Below are positions 23,167 through 32,714 of a stretch of 44,087 bases of DNA, in pieces (position 1 is the first letter of the stretch; each line of letters starts with the position of its first letter). The stretch is from an uncultured Lentisphaerota bacterium (GTDB lineage: Bacteria; Verrucomicrobiota; Lentisphaeria; Oligosphaerales; CAITYL01). Position numbers and translations under genes: made by a program. The stretch is from positions 1-44,087 of the forward strand of contig CAITYL010000365.1 in assembly GCA_903896595.1 (NCBI GenBank). The letters are read 5' to 3'. The notes beneath the pieces were generated by a model, which was not told the DNA's origin, ran no database searches, and saw nothing but the letters and a program-made list of their open reading frames with translations.

Positions 23167-24846
23167 GTGGGCCGAAACCGATCCAGCGGCGGCCAGTCCG
23201 CGTCGGCGACCGCCGGCCGGTCCCGGCGCGCTGGATGCGTGTTCCGCCTCATACTGCCGGCCGTGGCCGGCCTGACGCTGTGCGTCTACGCCGCGGGCTG
23301 GCTCATCGCCTGGTGGAACGGCGCCCCGGCCGTGCAAAACCTCGCCTTGCCCCCACGTCCGGTGGCCGCCGGCGAAGTGACCCTGGTGGCCGATCTGACC
23401 GGCCGCGACCCGGCCGGAAAACCGGTCTTGCACCATGCCGTGTTTGACCGTCTGCTGCGCCTGATCGACGACGCCGGCGACGTGTTGATTCTGGACCAGT
23501 TTCTGGTCAATGAATTCATGACCGGCGCGAGCGGTGCCCCGGTCCCCCGCGACCTTTCCGGCGAACTGGTGGCCGCCCTGGTGCGCAAACAGGCCGCCAC
23601 CCCGCGACTGCGGGTCTTGTTCATCACCGACCCGGTGAATGGCTGTTACCGGCCGGGGTGCCCGCCGGTCCTGGCACCCCTGGTCAAGGCGGGCATTCCC
23701 GTCTTGGTCACCGACCTGGACGCCCTGCCTGACCGCAACTGGCTGGTCTGCCCGTTCCAACGCGTCCTGGGCCCGTTGCTGGACAGTCTGGCGCCCACCC
23801 GCGCCGCCAGCCTGCCGAATCCGTTCGGACGCGACGCCGGCGGCATGAGCGCCGCCGACTGGTGCCGCCTGCTCACCTTCAAGGCCAATCACCGCAAGGT
23901 CGCCGCCTGCCGCACCCGGAACGGCCGTTACGAGGCCCTGGTGGCCTCGGGCAACCCCCACAGCGCCAGTGCCGCCCATGGCAACCTGGCGGTGTGGTTG
24001 ACCGGCGCCGCCGCCGGCGACATTCTCCGCGCCGAAACCGACCTGGCCCGCGGCATCCTGCTCCGCTCCCCCGACAGCTGCTACACCGCCCCCGTGCCCC
24101 CGTGGCAATTGCTTCGCGACCTGGATTCCTGGCCGCTGCCCCCGCCCAACAGCCCTTCCGGGCGTACGGGCGACCGGCCGGTCGCCCCTACCCCGCATGC
24201 CCCCCGTACGGGCGACCGGCCGGTCGCCCCTACCATTTATTACCTCACCGACGCCCGGATCGGCGACACCGTCGACCGCCTGCTGGCTGAAGCCGGGCCC
24301 GGCGACCGCGTGGACGCCCTGCTCTTTCAGCTCGCCGACCCGCGCGTCATCCGTGCGTTCCAAGACGCCGCCGCCCGCGGCGCCCAAGTCCGCCTCCTGC
24401 TGGACAGCAACGACAGCGCCTTTGGCCGGGACAAGCGCGGCCTTCCCAACCGCGTCGTCGCCGCCGCCATGTACGAATGGGCCGGCCGCCACCGGGCGCC
24501 CCTCACCCTCCGCTGGTTCGCCACCGCCGGCGAGCAGGGCCACTTCAAAGCGTTGCGCGTGGCTGCTTCCGGCGCCACCGGCCGGCACGACGCCCTGCTG
24601 ACCGGTTCCGCCAATTTCACCGGCCGCAACCTCCGCGGCCTGACCCTGGAAAGCGACCTGCTGCTCAGCCCGGCCGGGGCGGCCGGCCGCCAATTTGACG
24701 GAATCTTCGCCTGTCTATGGGAAAATCGGGATGGGGTGGTTTATAGTGAGCCCTATCCGACGCGCGCTCTGGCGCCGGGACCGGCACGTTGGGCCAGGCA
24801 ACTGGCGGCGGCGTGGGCGGGCATCACCGGCTTCTGCACGTATTGA
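23167..24846 (+). CDS. Membrane-anchored phospholipase D superfamily protein
   Basis: A 559-residue protein with one N-terminal membrane segment (about 25-50) and two PLD lobes. The lobe motifs are NHRK (His242, Lys244) followed by ASGNPHSASAAHGN, and GHFKAL (His459, Lys461) followed by LLTGSANFTGRNL, so both HKD half-sites look complete. It is likely a transphosphatidylase, phospholipase or nuclease; cardiolipin synthase is one option. It starts with GTG, one base after the preceding stop. Residues 333-356 between the lobes are coded by two copies of a palindromic repeat (TGDRPVAPT twice), an insertion not expected in the family. Confidence 0.85.
   Translation: MGRNRSSGGQSASATAGRSRRAGCVFRLILPAVAGLTLCVYAAGWLIAWWNGAPAVQNLALPPRPVAAGEVTLVADLTGRDPAGKPVLHHAVFDRLLRLIDDAGDVLILDQFLVNEFMTGASGAPVPRDLSGELVAALVRKQAATPRLRVLFITDPVNGCYRPGCPPVLAPLVKAGIPVLVTDLDALPDRNWLVCPFQRVLGPLLDSLAPTRAASLPNPFGRDAGGMSAADWCRLLTFKANHRKVAACRTRNGRYEALVASGNPHSASAAHGNLAVWLTGAAAGDILRAETDLARGILLRSPDSCYTAPVPPWQLLRDLDSWPLPPPNSPSGRTGDRPVAPTPHAPRTGDRPVAPTIYYLTDARIGDTVDRLLAEAGPGDRVDALLFQLADPRVIRAFQDAAARGAQVRLLLDSNDSAFGRDKRGLPNRVVAAAMYEWAGRHRAPLTLRWFATAGEQGHFKALRVAASGATGRHDALLTGSANFTGRNLRGLTLESDLLLSPAGAAGRQFDGIFACLWENRDGVVYSEPYPTRALAPGPARWARQLAAAWAGITGFCTY
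24163..24234. repeat. Two palindromic repeats inside the PLD gene
   Basis: Identical 30-base units occupy 24163-24192 and 24205-24234, offset by 42 bases (14 codons), so the reading frame is kept. Each contains the palindrome GGGCGACCGGCCGGTCGCCC. The unit resembles short palindromic repeats that normally lie between genes. Confidence 0.9.
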
Positions 24847-24874
24847 ATCATGGTCCGCGGAAGCATAATTTGTC

Positions 24875-26422
24875 ATGTGGCTGCACGTGTTTCTTTATCT
24901 CGCCGTGCTCCTGCTTGGCGTGGCGTTGCGAATTTCGCACGTCCGCGGACGAGCCCTCCAAGAACGCCTGCGCCAGGCCCGCCGCCAGCGCAAAGAGGTG
25001 ATGGATTTCCTCAGCCTGTTCAGTACCAGCCTGTCCACCGTCTCCGATATGGAACGCGCCCTGGAGCTGGTCACCCACTACCTGTGTGACGTGGTGGACG
25101 CCGAGTCCCTGTGCATTTTCCGCGTCCGCGACGACGGCACCTCGCTCCAGGCCAACGCGGTGGCCGGCATGTTCCCCCCCCTCACCCGTTGGGCCAACAT
25201 GGTCACCGCCAAGGACACCTATTCCCGTGACCATTTGCGGCGCGAAGTGATCACCTTTGGCGAAGGGGTGATCGGCCAGGTCGCCCAACAGCAGCAGGGA
25301 CAACTCATTGAAGACGCCGCCCAACTGCCGGAACTGGAACGCCTGCCCCGCGGCATTATCACGCTGATGGCGGTGCCCATGCTGGTGGAAAACCGCCTCC
25401 TCGGCGTCGTCTGCGCCGTCAATTGCAAGCAACCCGGCCGCCATTTCACCCAGAACGACCTGCGCAACCTCGAACATCTCTCCTATCAGGCGGCCCTGGC
25501 CACCAACCTGATCAGCATCTACGCCGAACGCTCCAACCAGCAGCGCATCTTCCAGGAACTGGACCTGGCCCGGCAAATCCAAAAATCCCTGCTGCCCGCC
25601 GAAGTCCCGGCCTTCGGCGACTTTCAAATCCACGCCTACAGCAACTCGGCCCTGGAAGTGGGCGGCGATTTCTACGACTTCATCCGCATGGACGACCGGC
25701 GGATGATGATCGTCATCGCCGATGCCAGCGGCAAGGGCGTCCCCGCCTGCATGATCATGGCCATGTGCCAGAGCTTTTGCCGCGCTTATGCCGAACGCTA
25801 TGCCGGCCTGGAAAATTTCCTGCGCGACCTCAACCGCCATCTCTATCGCGAATCCGACCGCGGCCATTACGTGACCATGGCCGTGCTGGTGGTGGACCAG
25901 GAGAACGGCACCTGCGAATATGCCCGCGCCGGCCACACCGAGCTGCTCGTGCGCATGCACAACGGCGTCACCCGCATCATCAAGCCCAAGGGCGCCGCCC
26001 TTGGCCTGCTCCCCGCCGAGTTTGGCAGCGGCTTCGACACCCTCACCTTCTCCTGCCCCCCCGGCACCGCCCTCATGCTCTTCACCGACGGCATCAGCGA
26101 GGCGCTCAGCGAAGACAATCAGCAGTTCGGCCTCGACCGGCTCTACGACTTGTGGAAGGAAGCCCCGCTGCCGCCGGAACGCATGGCCGAAAAAGTCCTC
26201 ACCGCCCTCAAAAACTTCACCGGCTCCGCCCCCCAAACCGATGACCAGACCATGTTGCTCATCACCCTCCCCGACCCGGCCATGGCAGAGCCGGCCCCCG
26301 GACCGGCGGCAGACCGCACCGAACCCCAGCCCATCGTCCCCGCGGCCGCCGCACCCGACGCCCCCCCGCCAACCCCGGCAACCATCCCGCCTTCACTCCC
26401 GCCCGCGGACTCCGCACCATAA
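24875..26422 (+). CDS. GAF-SpoIIE serine phosphatase, membrane anchored
   Basis: A 515-residue PP2C-type phosphatase of the SpoIIE/RsbU class, which usually dephosphorylates an anti-sigma factor antagonist. In order: a short N-terminal membrane helix (3-20), a coiled linker, a GAF sensor domain (about 50-220), and the phosphatase from about 226 (LARQIQKSLLPAE). Metal-binding motifs are GGDFYDF (Asp265, Asp268), DASGKGV (Asp283), FTDGISEA (Asp405) and TDDQTM (Asp456, Asp457). The last 50 residues are a Pro/Ala-rich tail. It follows the PLD gene by 28 bases. No STAS or anti-sigma gene is nearby, so the target must be elsewhere or be one of the three preceding proteins. Confidence 0.93.
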   Translation: MWLHVFLYLAVLLLGVALRISHVRGRALQERLRQARRQRKEVMDFLSLFSTSLSTVSDMERALELVTHYLCDVVDAESLCIFRVRDDGTSLQANAVAGMFPPLTRWANMVTAKDTYSRDHLRREVITFGEGVIGQVAQQQQGQLIEDAAQLPELERLPRGIITLMAVPMLVENRLLGVVCAVNCKQPGRHFTQNDLRNLEHLSYQAALATNLISIYAERSNQQRIFQELDLARQIQKSLLPAEVPAFGDFQIHAYSNSALEVGGDFYDFIRMDDRRMMIVIADASGKGVPACMIMAMCQSFCRAYAERYAGLENFLRDLNRHLYRESDRGHYVTMAVLVVDQENGTCEYARAGHTELLVRMHNGVTRIIKPKGAALGLLPAEFGSGFDTLTFSCPPGTALMLFTDGISEALSEDNQQFGLDRLYDLWKEAPLPPERMAEKVLTALKNFTGSAPQTDDQTMLLITLPDPAMAEPAPGPAADRTEPQPIVPAAAAPDAPPPTPATIPPSLPPADSAP

Positions 26423-26449
26423 GAACGTGGTGTCCGCTTCCCTGGGAAC

Positions 26450-26467
26450 GCCGAGCCCCAGCTCGGC
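26450..26467. repeat. Small palindrome in spacer after phosphatase gene
   Basis: GCCGAGC-CCCA-GCTCGGC makes a 7-bp hairpin 27 bases after the stop codon. There is no T run, so termination is not supported. The rest of the 200-base spacer holds the promoter and operator of the next gene. Confidence 0.5.
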
Positions 26468-26588
26468 ACGACATCTCTCAATGGGTGTTCGTTCGGGCCG
26501 GATATTGACGTTCACGGCGCGGCAACGTAGCGGCCACACCCCTAAAAAATTTCCACTCTGGCGACACTTGCAATTTTATAAACGCACC

Positions 26589-26616
26589 TTACAGTCAGTT
26601 TATTAATCACTATAAT
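26589..26616 (+). promoter_or_regulatory. Promoter of the carbohydrate operon
   Basis: TTACAG (26589-26594) and a perfect TATAAT (26611-26616) are spaced by 16 bases. The ATG of the regulator begins seven bases after the -10 box, so the transcript would be leaderless or nearly so. Confidence 0.75.
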
Positions 26617-26621
26617 CACTA
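26604..26621 (+). promoter_or_regulatory. Tandem 9-bp operator candidate over the -10 box
   Basis: TAATCACTA is repeated twice with no gap (26604-26612 and 26613-26621), covering the -10 box and start point. This position suits autorepression by the GntR/LacI-type protein encoded immediately downstream. Confidence 0.6.
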
Positions 26622-26622
26622 C

Positions 26623-27750
26623 ATGGATATTGACATGGATGCGCGCATGAGCATGAGACGGCGGATCACGGAGCATTTCCGGGAGGCGATCCTGACCGGG
26701 ACGCTGGCGACCGGGGCCGTGATCCCGCCCGCGCGCGCCTTGGCGGAACAGTTCGGAACGCGCGAGGCGAACGTCCACCAGGCGCTCACGCCGCTGGTCA
26801 AGGAAGGTCTCATCAGCCGGCGCCCGAAGACGGGCACGGTCGTGAACGCCCTGGAACGCAAGCTGGAGCGGATCGCCGTCTACGTAATCAAAGATGTCCA
26901 GCATCCCGCGAACAACTTCACCCGCATCCTCCTGAAGCTGATTGACGAGGAATTGCACAACCTCCGGATCGGCTGCCTAGTCATCAATGAGAACCGGGAG
27001 GGCTCCGGGCTGGTGCAGATCCGGCGGATGGCGAAGCTGCGTCAGATACAGGGCGTCATCATCCCGGCGATGTGGCCGGGTTCCATCGACGAGCTGGCCA
27101 ATCTGCCGGTGCCCTACTCCTGCCTCGCGGCGGCGAACATTGCCAACCGGGTCAGCCTGTTTGATCGCTCGATGGCCGAATGCGCGATTCGAGCCTTGAA
27201 AAAACTCCATTGCTCGAAGATCGGCATCTTGAGTTCGATACAGGATTTCAAATCCCCCAAAAATGACATTGAGCGGGAATATCAGGCGTTTTACAATATC
27301 TTCAGGAAGCTGGCGGCGGCGGCCGGCCTCGACCTGCGGCCCGAATGGATCTATACCACCACCCGGGATGCTCAGATTGGCGATGACGACTATGACGTCT
27401 TCGCGTACCATGGGTTTAATCACATCTGGTCCGCCCGGGAAAAGCCGGACGGCCTTTTCATCTGCATGGACGACCTGATCCGGGGCGCCCTCATGGCGAC
27501 CCTGAACCTGAAGGTCTCCGTGCCTGGCGAGTTGAAACTGGTCATGCACCGGAACCAGGAGAACAAAATCCTCTGCCCGCTGCCCTGCACCTTCGTCGAA
27601 ACCAGCATCGCCGACATCGCCAGGGGGCTCATTTCCTTGGTGGTTGACATGTTCAACGGCAAACCGGCCAAGCCCATCAAACTCGGGTACAAGGTCAGCC
27701 CATTCGCAGGGGATCGCCTCAAATCTCTTCACGAAAGGGGCGCGGCATGA
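26623..27750 (+). CDS. GntR winged-helix/LacI-type sensor regulator
   Basis: A 375-residue hybrid regulator. An N-terminal GntR winged helix (about 9-75: [53 protein letters not shown]) is joined to a periplasmic-binding-protein-like sugar sensor (about 85-370, with [15 protein letters not shown] and [15 protein letters not shown]). Such hybrids are typical AraR-like regulators of sugar use. The ATG at 26623 is seven bases from the -10 box; later in-frame ATGs at 26635 and 26647 are alternatives. Its stop overlaps the next start (ATGA). It probably controls the operon 26623-32643; the ligand is unknown. Confidence 0.9.
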   Translation: MDIDMDARMSMRRRITEHFREAILTGTLATGAVIPPARALAEQFGTREANVHQALTPLVKEGLISRRPKTGTVVNALERKLERIAVYVIKDVQHPANNFTRILLKLIDEELHNLRIGCLVINENREGSGLVQIRRMAKLRQIQGVIIPAMWPGSIDELANLPVPYSCLAAANIANRVSLFDRSMAECAIRALKKLHCSKIGILSSIQDFKSPKNDIEREYQAFYNIFRKLAAAAGLDLRPEWIYTTTRDAQIGDDDYDVFAYHGFNHIWSAREKPDGLFICMDDLIRGALMATLNLKVSVPGELKLVMHRNQENKILCPLPCTFVETSIADIARGLISLVVDMFNGKPAKPIKLGYKVSPFAGDRLKSLHERGAA

Positions 27751-28454
27751 TCGCACGACGATTGGCCAGCCGGTTCACGCTAATTGAACTGCTGGTGGTC
27801 ATCGCCATCATCGCGATCCTAGCCTCCATGCTGTTGCCGGCTTTGGGCAGTGCGCGGCAGCAAGGCTACAAAATCGCCTGTATCGGGAATCTTCACCAGC
27901 TCGGAACCGCGCTGGCCATGTATGGCGAAGACCATAATGGCGTGGTTCCCTTTGCTATAAGCGGCATCGAGGGAACGCCCAGCATGACGTCTTGGGACTA
28001 CGTCCTGTCTTCTTATGTGGGGGAGAATATAACGATTGCCGAGCCGAGCTGTATGACCGATGCCAGCCGCGCGTCTCCCGTCTTCCGTTGTCCGTCTGAC
28101 AAAGAGCAACGTGCCGCCGCGGGTTATGCGGCCCGCAGCTATTGCCGGGGCATGTTCGACGACCTGTCCTATCCTGACTACTACGACGGCATCCGGTTGA
28201 ACCAAGTATCCAAGCCATCCGCAAAGTTTCTGCTGATCGAATGGCACCACGCCAATAATTTCCGTGGAAGCAATTGGCAAGCGTATGCCAATCGTTGGCT
28301 GTTCACCAATCAAGGAGGCGTTTCAAGCTGGCACACCCCCCTCTTTGGCCTGTTCCATCAAGGGAACAGTAGCAATTTTCTGTTCTGTGACTTCCATGTC
28401 GGCAACGTGGGCATGAACGAGGCGAGTGATGACACGCATTGGACGCAAAATTAA
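27747..28454 (+). CDS. Prepilin-like protein with type II/IV pilin N-terminus
   Basis: A 235-residue protein with an N-terminal prepilin-type cleavage/methylation segment: a basic leader, [20 protein letters not shown] as the hydrophobic helix with Glu at position +5, then an extracytoplasmic beta domain. The residue before the expected cleavage site is Arg rather than the usual Gly. The C-terminal [13 protein letters not shown] resembles the end of the DUF1559/H-X9-DG pseudopilin group found in many copies in PVC bacteria. It overlaps the regulator by four bases and precedes the hydrolase-like gene by 21, placing it firmly in a carbohydrate operon. It may belong to a secretion or surface-display machine, or act as a surface protein alone. 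Confidence 0.88.
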   Translation: MIARRLASRFTLIELLVVIAIIAILASMLLPALGSARQQGYKIACIGNLHQLGTALAMYGEDHNGVVPFAISGIEGTPSMTSWDYVLSSYVGENITIAEPSCMTDASRASPVFRCPSDKEQRAAAGYAARSYCRGMFDDLSYPDYYDGIRLNQVSKPSAKFLLIEWHHANNFRGSNWQAYANRWLFTNQGGVSSWHTPLFGLFHQGNSSNFLFCDFHVGNVGMNEASDDTHWTQN

Positions 28455-28475
28455 GACAACCGGAGACGAATTCCC

Positions 28476-31400
28476 GTGAACCATGATCGAATGAATCGAA
28501 TCGCATGGGCTTTGATCTCAGCACTAGCGGTGCTCGCCGCAGCCTGCCCTGGCGCGAAGGCGCAGGGCGCGCCCACGCTGGCGGTTCCCAATATCAGGTC
28601 CGGCATGGCTGAAGGTCCAATGCTCTATGACTTTAACACTAAAATGGCAACCACGGAGAAAAAGGTGACCTGCCGGGTCAATCATGACACTCAATCCATC
28701 CAATTTGACGTCACCATCCCGCTGAAGAGCGGTTACCGGCCCGCCGGCCAGCAAGGGCGCGATCAAGACCTTTGGGGTGACGACCGGATCGAAGTTTTCC
28801 TCCAGCCCAATGGCGTCGGCCCTTTCTATCAGTTCATCCTGAACGCCGCGGGTGCCGTGTATGATGCCAAGGACAAGGACAAGGGCTGGAACTCCACGCC
28901 CGACTGCAAGGTGTCGGTGAACGGGGACAACTGGCAGGCCCGCATCCGCATCCCATATGCGCAAATCGGATTTGATCCGGCAAAGGGGGACACCATCAAG
29001 GGGAATGTCGCGGCCAGCAGCAACGAACCGGGCAACCAATGGCTTCTCACCTGGGCACCCATGGAGTATGACTTCATGGCGGTGGCGGCATTTGGCACCT
29101 TCAAGCTGGTGGACGGCCAGCCGTTTGTCAAAAAGTTTACCCTCGGCGAGGTCAAATATGGTGATGCGGGTGCTTTCATAACGGCGGATTATGTGATCGA
29201 CAACCCCTCGCCGTCCGAAATCGTGATTGACGGTGTCACCATTCCCGGCGGCCAGGAACGGGCGATCAACAGGAAAATCCCGTTGGCATCGAAGAAAACC
29301 CCCATCGTAAAAATCGGCATTGGCAACTGCCTTGATTACACGCTCAAGATTAGAAATGAGGCGTTCCCTGATCTTGAACTCATTGCGTTGGACCAAAACA
29401 AATTCATGATCAGCCTCCGCAACGCCGCTGAAGTGTCAGCCTTCGCCGAACGGCTCCTGCTGTCGGTTGATGGAAAACAGCTCTTTGAATGCGGGCTTGG
29501 CGAGTTGTCCAAACAGGTGATTGACACCACGGCCTGGACCGAAGGGAACCATTTATTCGGTTATAAGCTTCTTAAGAAAAACGGCAAGGTTTTCATGAGC
29601 TTGCAGGACACGGTCTTTTCTTTCAAGCCGACCATCCCGGATGATGACATCTCAAAGCTGGATGCCTCGCGCTACTATCCGCCGGTCAGCTTCGCGGACG
29701 GCAGGCTGAAGGCGGCCTTGAGCGTCTTTGACCTCTCGTCTGGCATCCTTCCCAGGCAGATCACGGTGAATGGCATGCCCGTTCTCGACCAAACGTTGCG
29801 CATCGTCTTTGAAGGCCTTCCGCTCCCCGCCACCGGCGAGGTCAAAGTGCGATCAAGCAACAAAAACGAAATCAAGCTGGCGTCCGTATCGCAAGCTGGC
29901 GACAAAACGCTCACGATCATCGCCACTCACAGCTATGACGGATTCACCTGGTATGAGGTCTCACTTAAGTCGGAAACCCCTTTTGCATATGGGACGTTGG
30001 AGGTTGAACTCCCCATGAAATTGGCGGCCGACATCATGTTCAACTATGACTCCCCATACTACGACGAACTCTTCGGCAAGACCGACATCAAGAACATCGG
30101 CGCCCCAACCGACATCCGGGTGCAGGGTTACGAAAACAAGTTCATCGGGCATGGCCGCCTCCTGAAGGACGCGGAAAGCCTGTCGCTGCCGCTCTGCTCC
30201 TTCGTCAGCTTGGCAACGGACACCGACGCCCAATATCGTGGCCTCGGCTTCTGTTCGGAAGGCCCGATTGGCTGGAACCTCGCCAACTATGACTTGACGT
30301 ATTCCATCGTCAGAAAGAATGCCCGCGCCAGCCTGACGGCCCACATCAGCGACGGCAAGAAGCGTTCGCTGGTGAAGGAAATCCGCTTTTCCTTTGGAAT
30401 CGAGCCGTATCCCATGCGCCAGATACGGAAAGATTTCCATGGCGATTACCGTATCGACGGCAGCTTTTGGCCGCAGGGCTGGATGACGGAGCGTGAGGGC
30501 AACAAAGCCACGCTAGAAAGCTTCGCCAAGGCCGGTATTACGATCGAAAGCGTCTTTGAAAATTGGACGACGATCGAGAACTATTGGGAAGTGGGGGCAA
30601 ATAAGGAGGATATCGATAAATATCTGGCCGCCGCCAAAGCCGCCAAGCTTGACCTGCTCTTCTACTTCGGGTTCCTTCTCTCGAACGACGCGCCCGAATT
30701 CCCGCTCTATCACGATCTGCTGCTCGTCAAGCCAACCGGTTATCCGAAACCCGGTCATCGTCCGTATCTTTACTACCAACAGGGCAATCCGGACCAGGAC
30801 TCGTGGACCGTCTGTTATGCCAGTGTTTGGGGGGACAGATTTGCGCAAGGGATCGCCGAGGCCGTCCGTCGCTATGGTATGCGGGGCATCTATTGTGACG
30901 GCACCCTTACCCCTGGCGGCTGCGCCAACCGCAAGCACGGATGCGGAACCGTGGACCCATATGGGCGCCTCATCGTCACTTTCGCGGTAAGGAAACACCG
31001 GCGGTTGGCTGAAATGATCTACGCCTCCGGCCTTAAGGCGCGTCCCGACTTCATCATCGATCTCCACATGTGTATGCCGGTTCCGCCTAGCATGGGATTG
31101 GTCGAAGGCTATTTCACCGGAGAGGCCTCCGCGCTGTTCGATCCCAGCACCCGTACCGCTCCGGAATCGCTCCGGTCCATGTTCAATGGCGCCCTCTACG
31201 GCGTGCATTGCGACACCCTGCGCCGCCCCGAAATCGCGGTGGATACGATTTGGGCGCAATCGATGTTGACTGACAGTTTTCCACGGGTGTGCGCAGGCGG
31301 CGGCGAACCCCACCTCAAGCCCCAGCGCCTGGTCTGGGGGCTTTACGACAAGTATCGCCTCACCACGGACACCTTCACCCCCTATTGGGTCAAGGCGAAC

Positions 31401-31691
31401 AAAGTCGTCAAGGACAATCCGAACGTCCTGGTGAGCTATTACGAGACGGATCAGGTCCTGATCGCGGTGGTGTCAACCTATTGGTGCGACACGCCGCAAA
31501 CAGTGTCACTCGACTTCAGCGCCTTCAAGGGGTTGAAAACCAACTGCCGCGATGAATGGACGCAAAAGAACTACGCCTTGGACAACCACAAGCTGAAACT
31601 CACTATCCCCGAAAAAAACCTGGCGTTCCTGCTGATCGAAAAAAAGCAACCCGCCCAAAAAAGCCTTAACCAGATTTCCCCCAACCCATAA
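28476..31691 (+). CDS. Secreted multidomain protein: CBM9-like plus glycosidase-like barrel
   Basis: A 1071-residue exported protein. A signal peptide (about 1-30, cleavage near AKA-QG) is followed by a CBM9/DOMON-type beta domain (about 45-210, LWGDDRIEVFLQPNG, ARIRIPYAQIGFDPAKGD). Beta-rich linker domains come next, then from about residue 640 a TIM-barrel-like region with RIDGSFWPQGWMTEREGNKA, DLLFYFGFLL, RGIYCDGTLTPGGCANRKHG and DFIIDLHMCMP. The arrangement resembles DUF6067-type putative glycoside hydrolases, but I cannot name a family or catalytic pair with confidence. Start is GTG with GGAG ten bases upstream; an ATG six codons in is an alternative. It is in an operon with the regulator and pilin-like gene. 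Confidence 0.8.
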   Translation: MNHDRMNRIAWALISALAVLAAACPGAKAQGAPTLAVPNIRSGMAEGPMLYDFNTKMATTEKKVTCRVNHDTQSIQFDVTIPLKSGYRPAGQQGRDQDLWGDDRIEVFLQPNGVGPFYQFILNAAGAVYDAKDKDKGWNSTPDCKVSVNGDNWQARIRIPYAQIGFDPAKGDTIKGNVAASSNEPGNQWLLTWAPMEYDFMAVAAFGTFKLVDGQPFVKKFTLGEVKYGDAGAFITADYVIDNPSPSEIVIDGVTIPGGQERAINRKIPLASKKTPIVKIGIGNCLDYTLKIRNEAFPDLELIALDQNKFMISLRNAAEVSAFAERLLLSVDGKQLFECGLGELSKQVIDTTAWTEGNHLFGYKLLKKNGKVFMSLQDTVFSFKPTIPDDDISKLDASRYYPPVSFADGRLKAALSVFDLSSGILPRQITVNGMPVLDQTLRIVFEGLPLPATGEVKVRSSNKNEIKLASVSQAGDKTLTIIATHSYDGFTWYEVSLKSETPFAYGTLEVELPMKLAADIMFNYDSPYYDELFGKTDIKNIGAPTDIRVQGYENKFIGHGRLLKDAESLSLPLCSFVSLATDTDAQYRGLGFCSEGPIGWNLANYDLTYSIVRKNARASLTAHISDGKKRSLVKEIRFSFGIEPYPMRQIRKDFHGDYRIDGSFWPQGWMTEREGNKATLESFAKAGITIESVFENWTTIENYWEVGANKEDIDKYLAAAKAAKLDLLFYFGFLLSNDAPEFPLYHDLLLVKPTGYPKPGHRPYLYYQQGNPDQDSWTVCYASVWGDRFAQGIAEAVRRYGMRGIYCDGTLTPGGCANRKHGCGTVDPYGRLIVTFAVRKHRRLAEMIYASGLKARPDFIIDLHMCMPVPPSMGLVEGYFTGEASALFDPSTRTAPESLRSMFNGALYGVHCDTLRRPEIAVDTIWAQSMLTDSFPRVCAGGGEPHLKPQRLVWGLYDKYRLTTDTFTPYWVKANKVVKDNPNVLVSYYETDQVLIAVVSTYWCDTPQTVSLDFSAFKGLKTNCRDEWTQKNYALDNHKLKLTIPEKNLAFLLIEKKQPAQKSLNQISPNP

Positions 31692-31782
31692 CCGAGAAAC
31701 CAAAGGAAGAACCATGAGCACGCCCCCGAACCGCCCGAACGAACAACGTCCCAAACCCGAACCCCAAACCAAAGGAAAAACC

Positions 31783-32643
31783 ATGAACGCGACCCCGAAA
31801 AAACTGCTGGTGACGCTCGCCGGAGCCCTGCTGCTCGGCGGCAGCCTGGAACCCGCCATGGCCGCGGTCACCACCCTGGCGTGGTACCGCGGCGGCGAGG
31901 CCGACAGCGGCGCAACGGCGGGCGGCGCCATTCCCGCCATGAACGACAGCATCAGCGATCCGGATCCCACCTACAAGATCATGGACTCCAGCGTCAACGA
32001 CCAATACATTGTTGGCGGCGGGGACACCCAATGGACCAGCGATGTTCCAAGTGCCGGCGAACTGCCGCTGGGAGCCAGCACCCTGGCCTATAAATTCACC
32101 GGCAACGGCATGCTCTACCGGACGAAAAACCAATTGACCACCACGTTGAACGACAGCGTCGGCATTGAGTGCTGGGTCAAAAGCTCCGTGGCCAACCAGG
32201 CCGGCGGCGCAGTCATTGCGTACAATGGAACTTTCGGTAGCGGAAGCAGCGGGTTTGGTCTCGTCCAGATTGGCGCCACTTATTACGGGGACTTGGAAGG
32301 CTTGGGGACTGTCGGTTCCACGCCGGTTTCCACCAGTGAATGGACGCACCTGGCTTTGGTCATGAGCGGCGGGGTCACGACCTTTTACGTCAATGGCGTG
32401 TTCAACGCTTCCGTTGGGACGGTGGCGAACCCGGTGTTGCCCCTCACTCCGACGGGGGTATTCACCTTTGGCGGTAGCCCGTATGCGACTCCCCCCTATT
32501 ATTTCTCCGGCAACGTGGACGAGACACGGGTGTTCAGTTTCGCCCCCGGCCAATTCAGTGTCAATGATCTGAATATTCCCGAACCGGCGGCCGTGAGCCT
32601 GTTGGGGCTGGCCATGCTGGGACTGTGGCGCCGCCGGGCGTGA
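31783..32643 (+). CDS. PEP-CTERM sorted protein with LamG-like domain
   Basis: A 286-residue exported protein. The signal peptide runs to about residue 27 (KKLLVTLAGALLLGGSLEPA, AMA cleavage). One LamG/concanavalin-like beta-sandwich follows (VGIECWVKSS, TSEWTHLALVMSGGVTTFYV), and the C-terminus carries a PEP-CTERM tag: PEPAAVSLLGLA, hydrophobic stretch, then WRRR. PEP-CTERM proteins are processed by an exosortase and often end in extracellular polymer. I chose the ATG at 31783 because it gives a proper signal peptide and has an AAAGGA site; an upstream in-frame ATG (31714) has an almost identical site. It is last in the operon and is followed by a terminator. Confidence 0.9.
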   Translation: MNATPKKLLVTLAGALLLGGSLEPAMAAVTTLAWYRGGEADSGATAGGAIPAMNDSISDPDPTYKIMDSSVNDQYIVGGGDTQWTSDVPSAGELPLGASTLAYKFTGNGMLYRTKNQLTTTLNDSVGIECWVKSSVANQAGGAVIAYNGTFGSGSSGFGLVQIGATYYGDLEGLGTVGSTPVSTSEWTHLALVMSGGVTTFYVNGVFNASVGTVANPVLPLTPTGVFTFGGSPYATPPYYFSGNVDETRVFSFAPGQFSVNDLNIPEPAAVSLLGLAMLGLWRRRA

Positions 32644-32714
32644 CCGGCTTCGGCAGGCAACCAACACCGTTCAAGGAGAATCCCGGCTAACGCCGGATCG
32701 TTCACTGAACCTCG

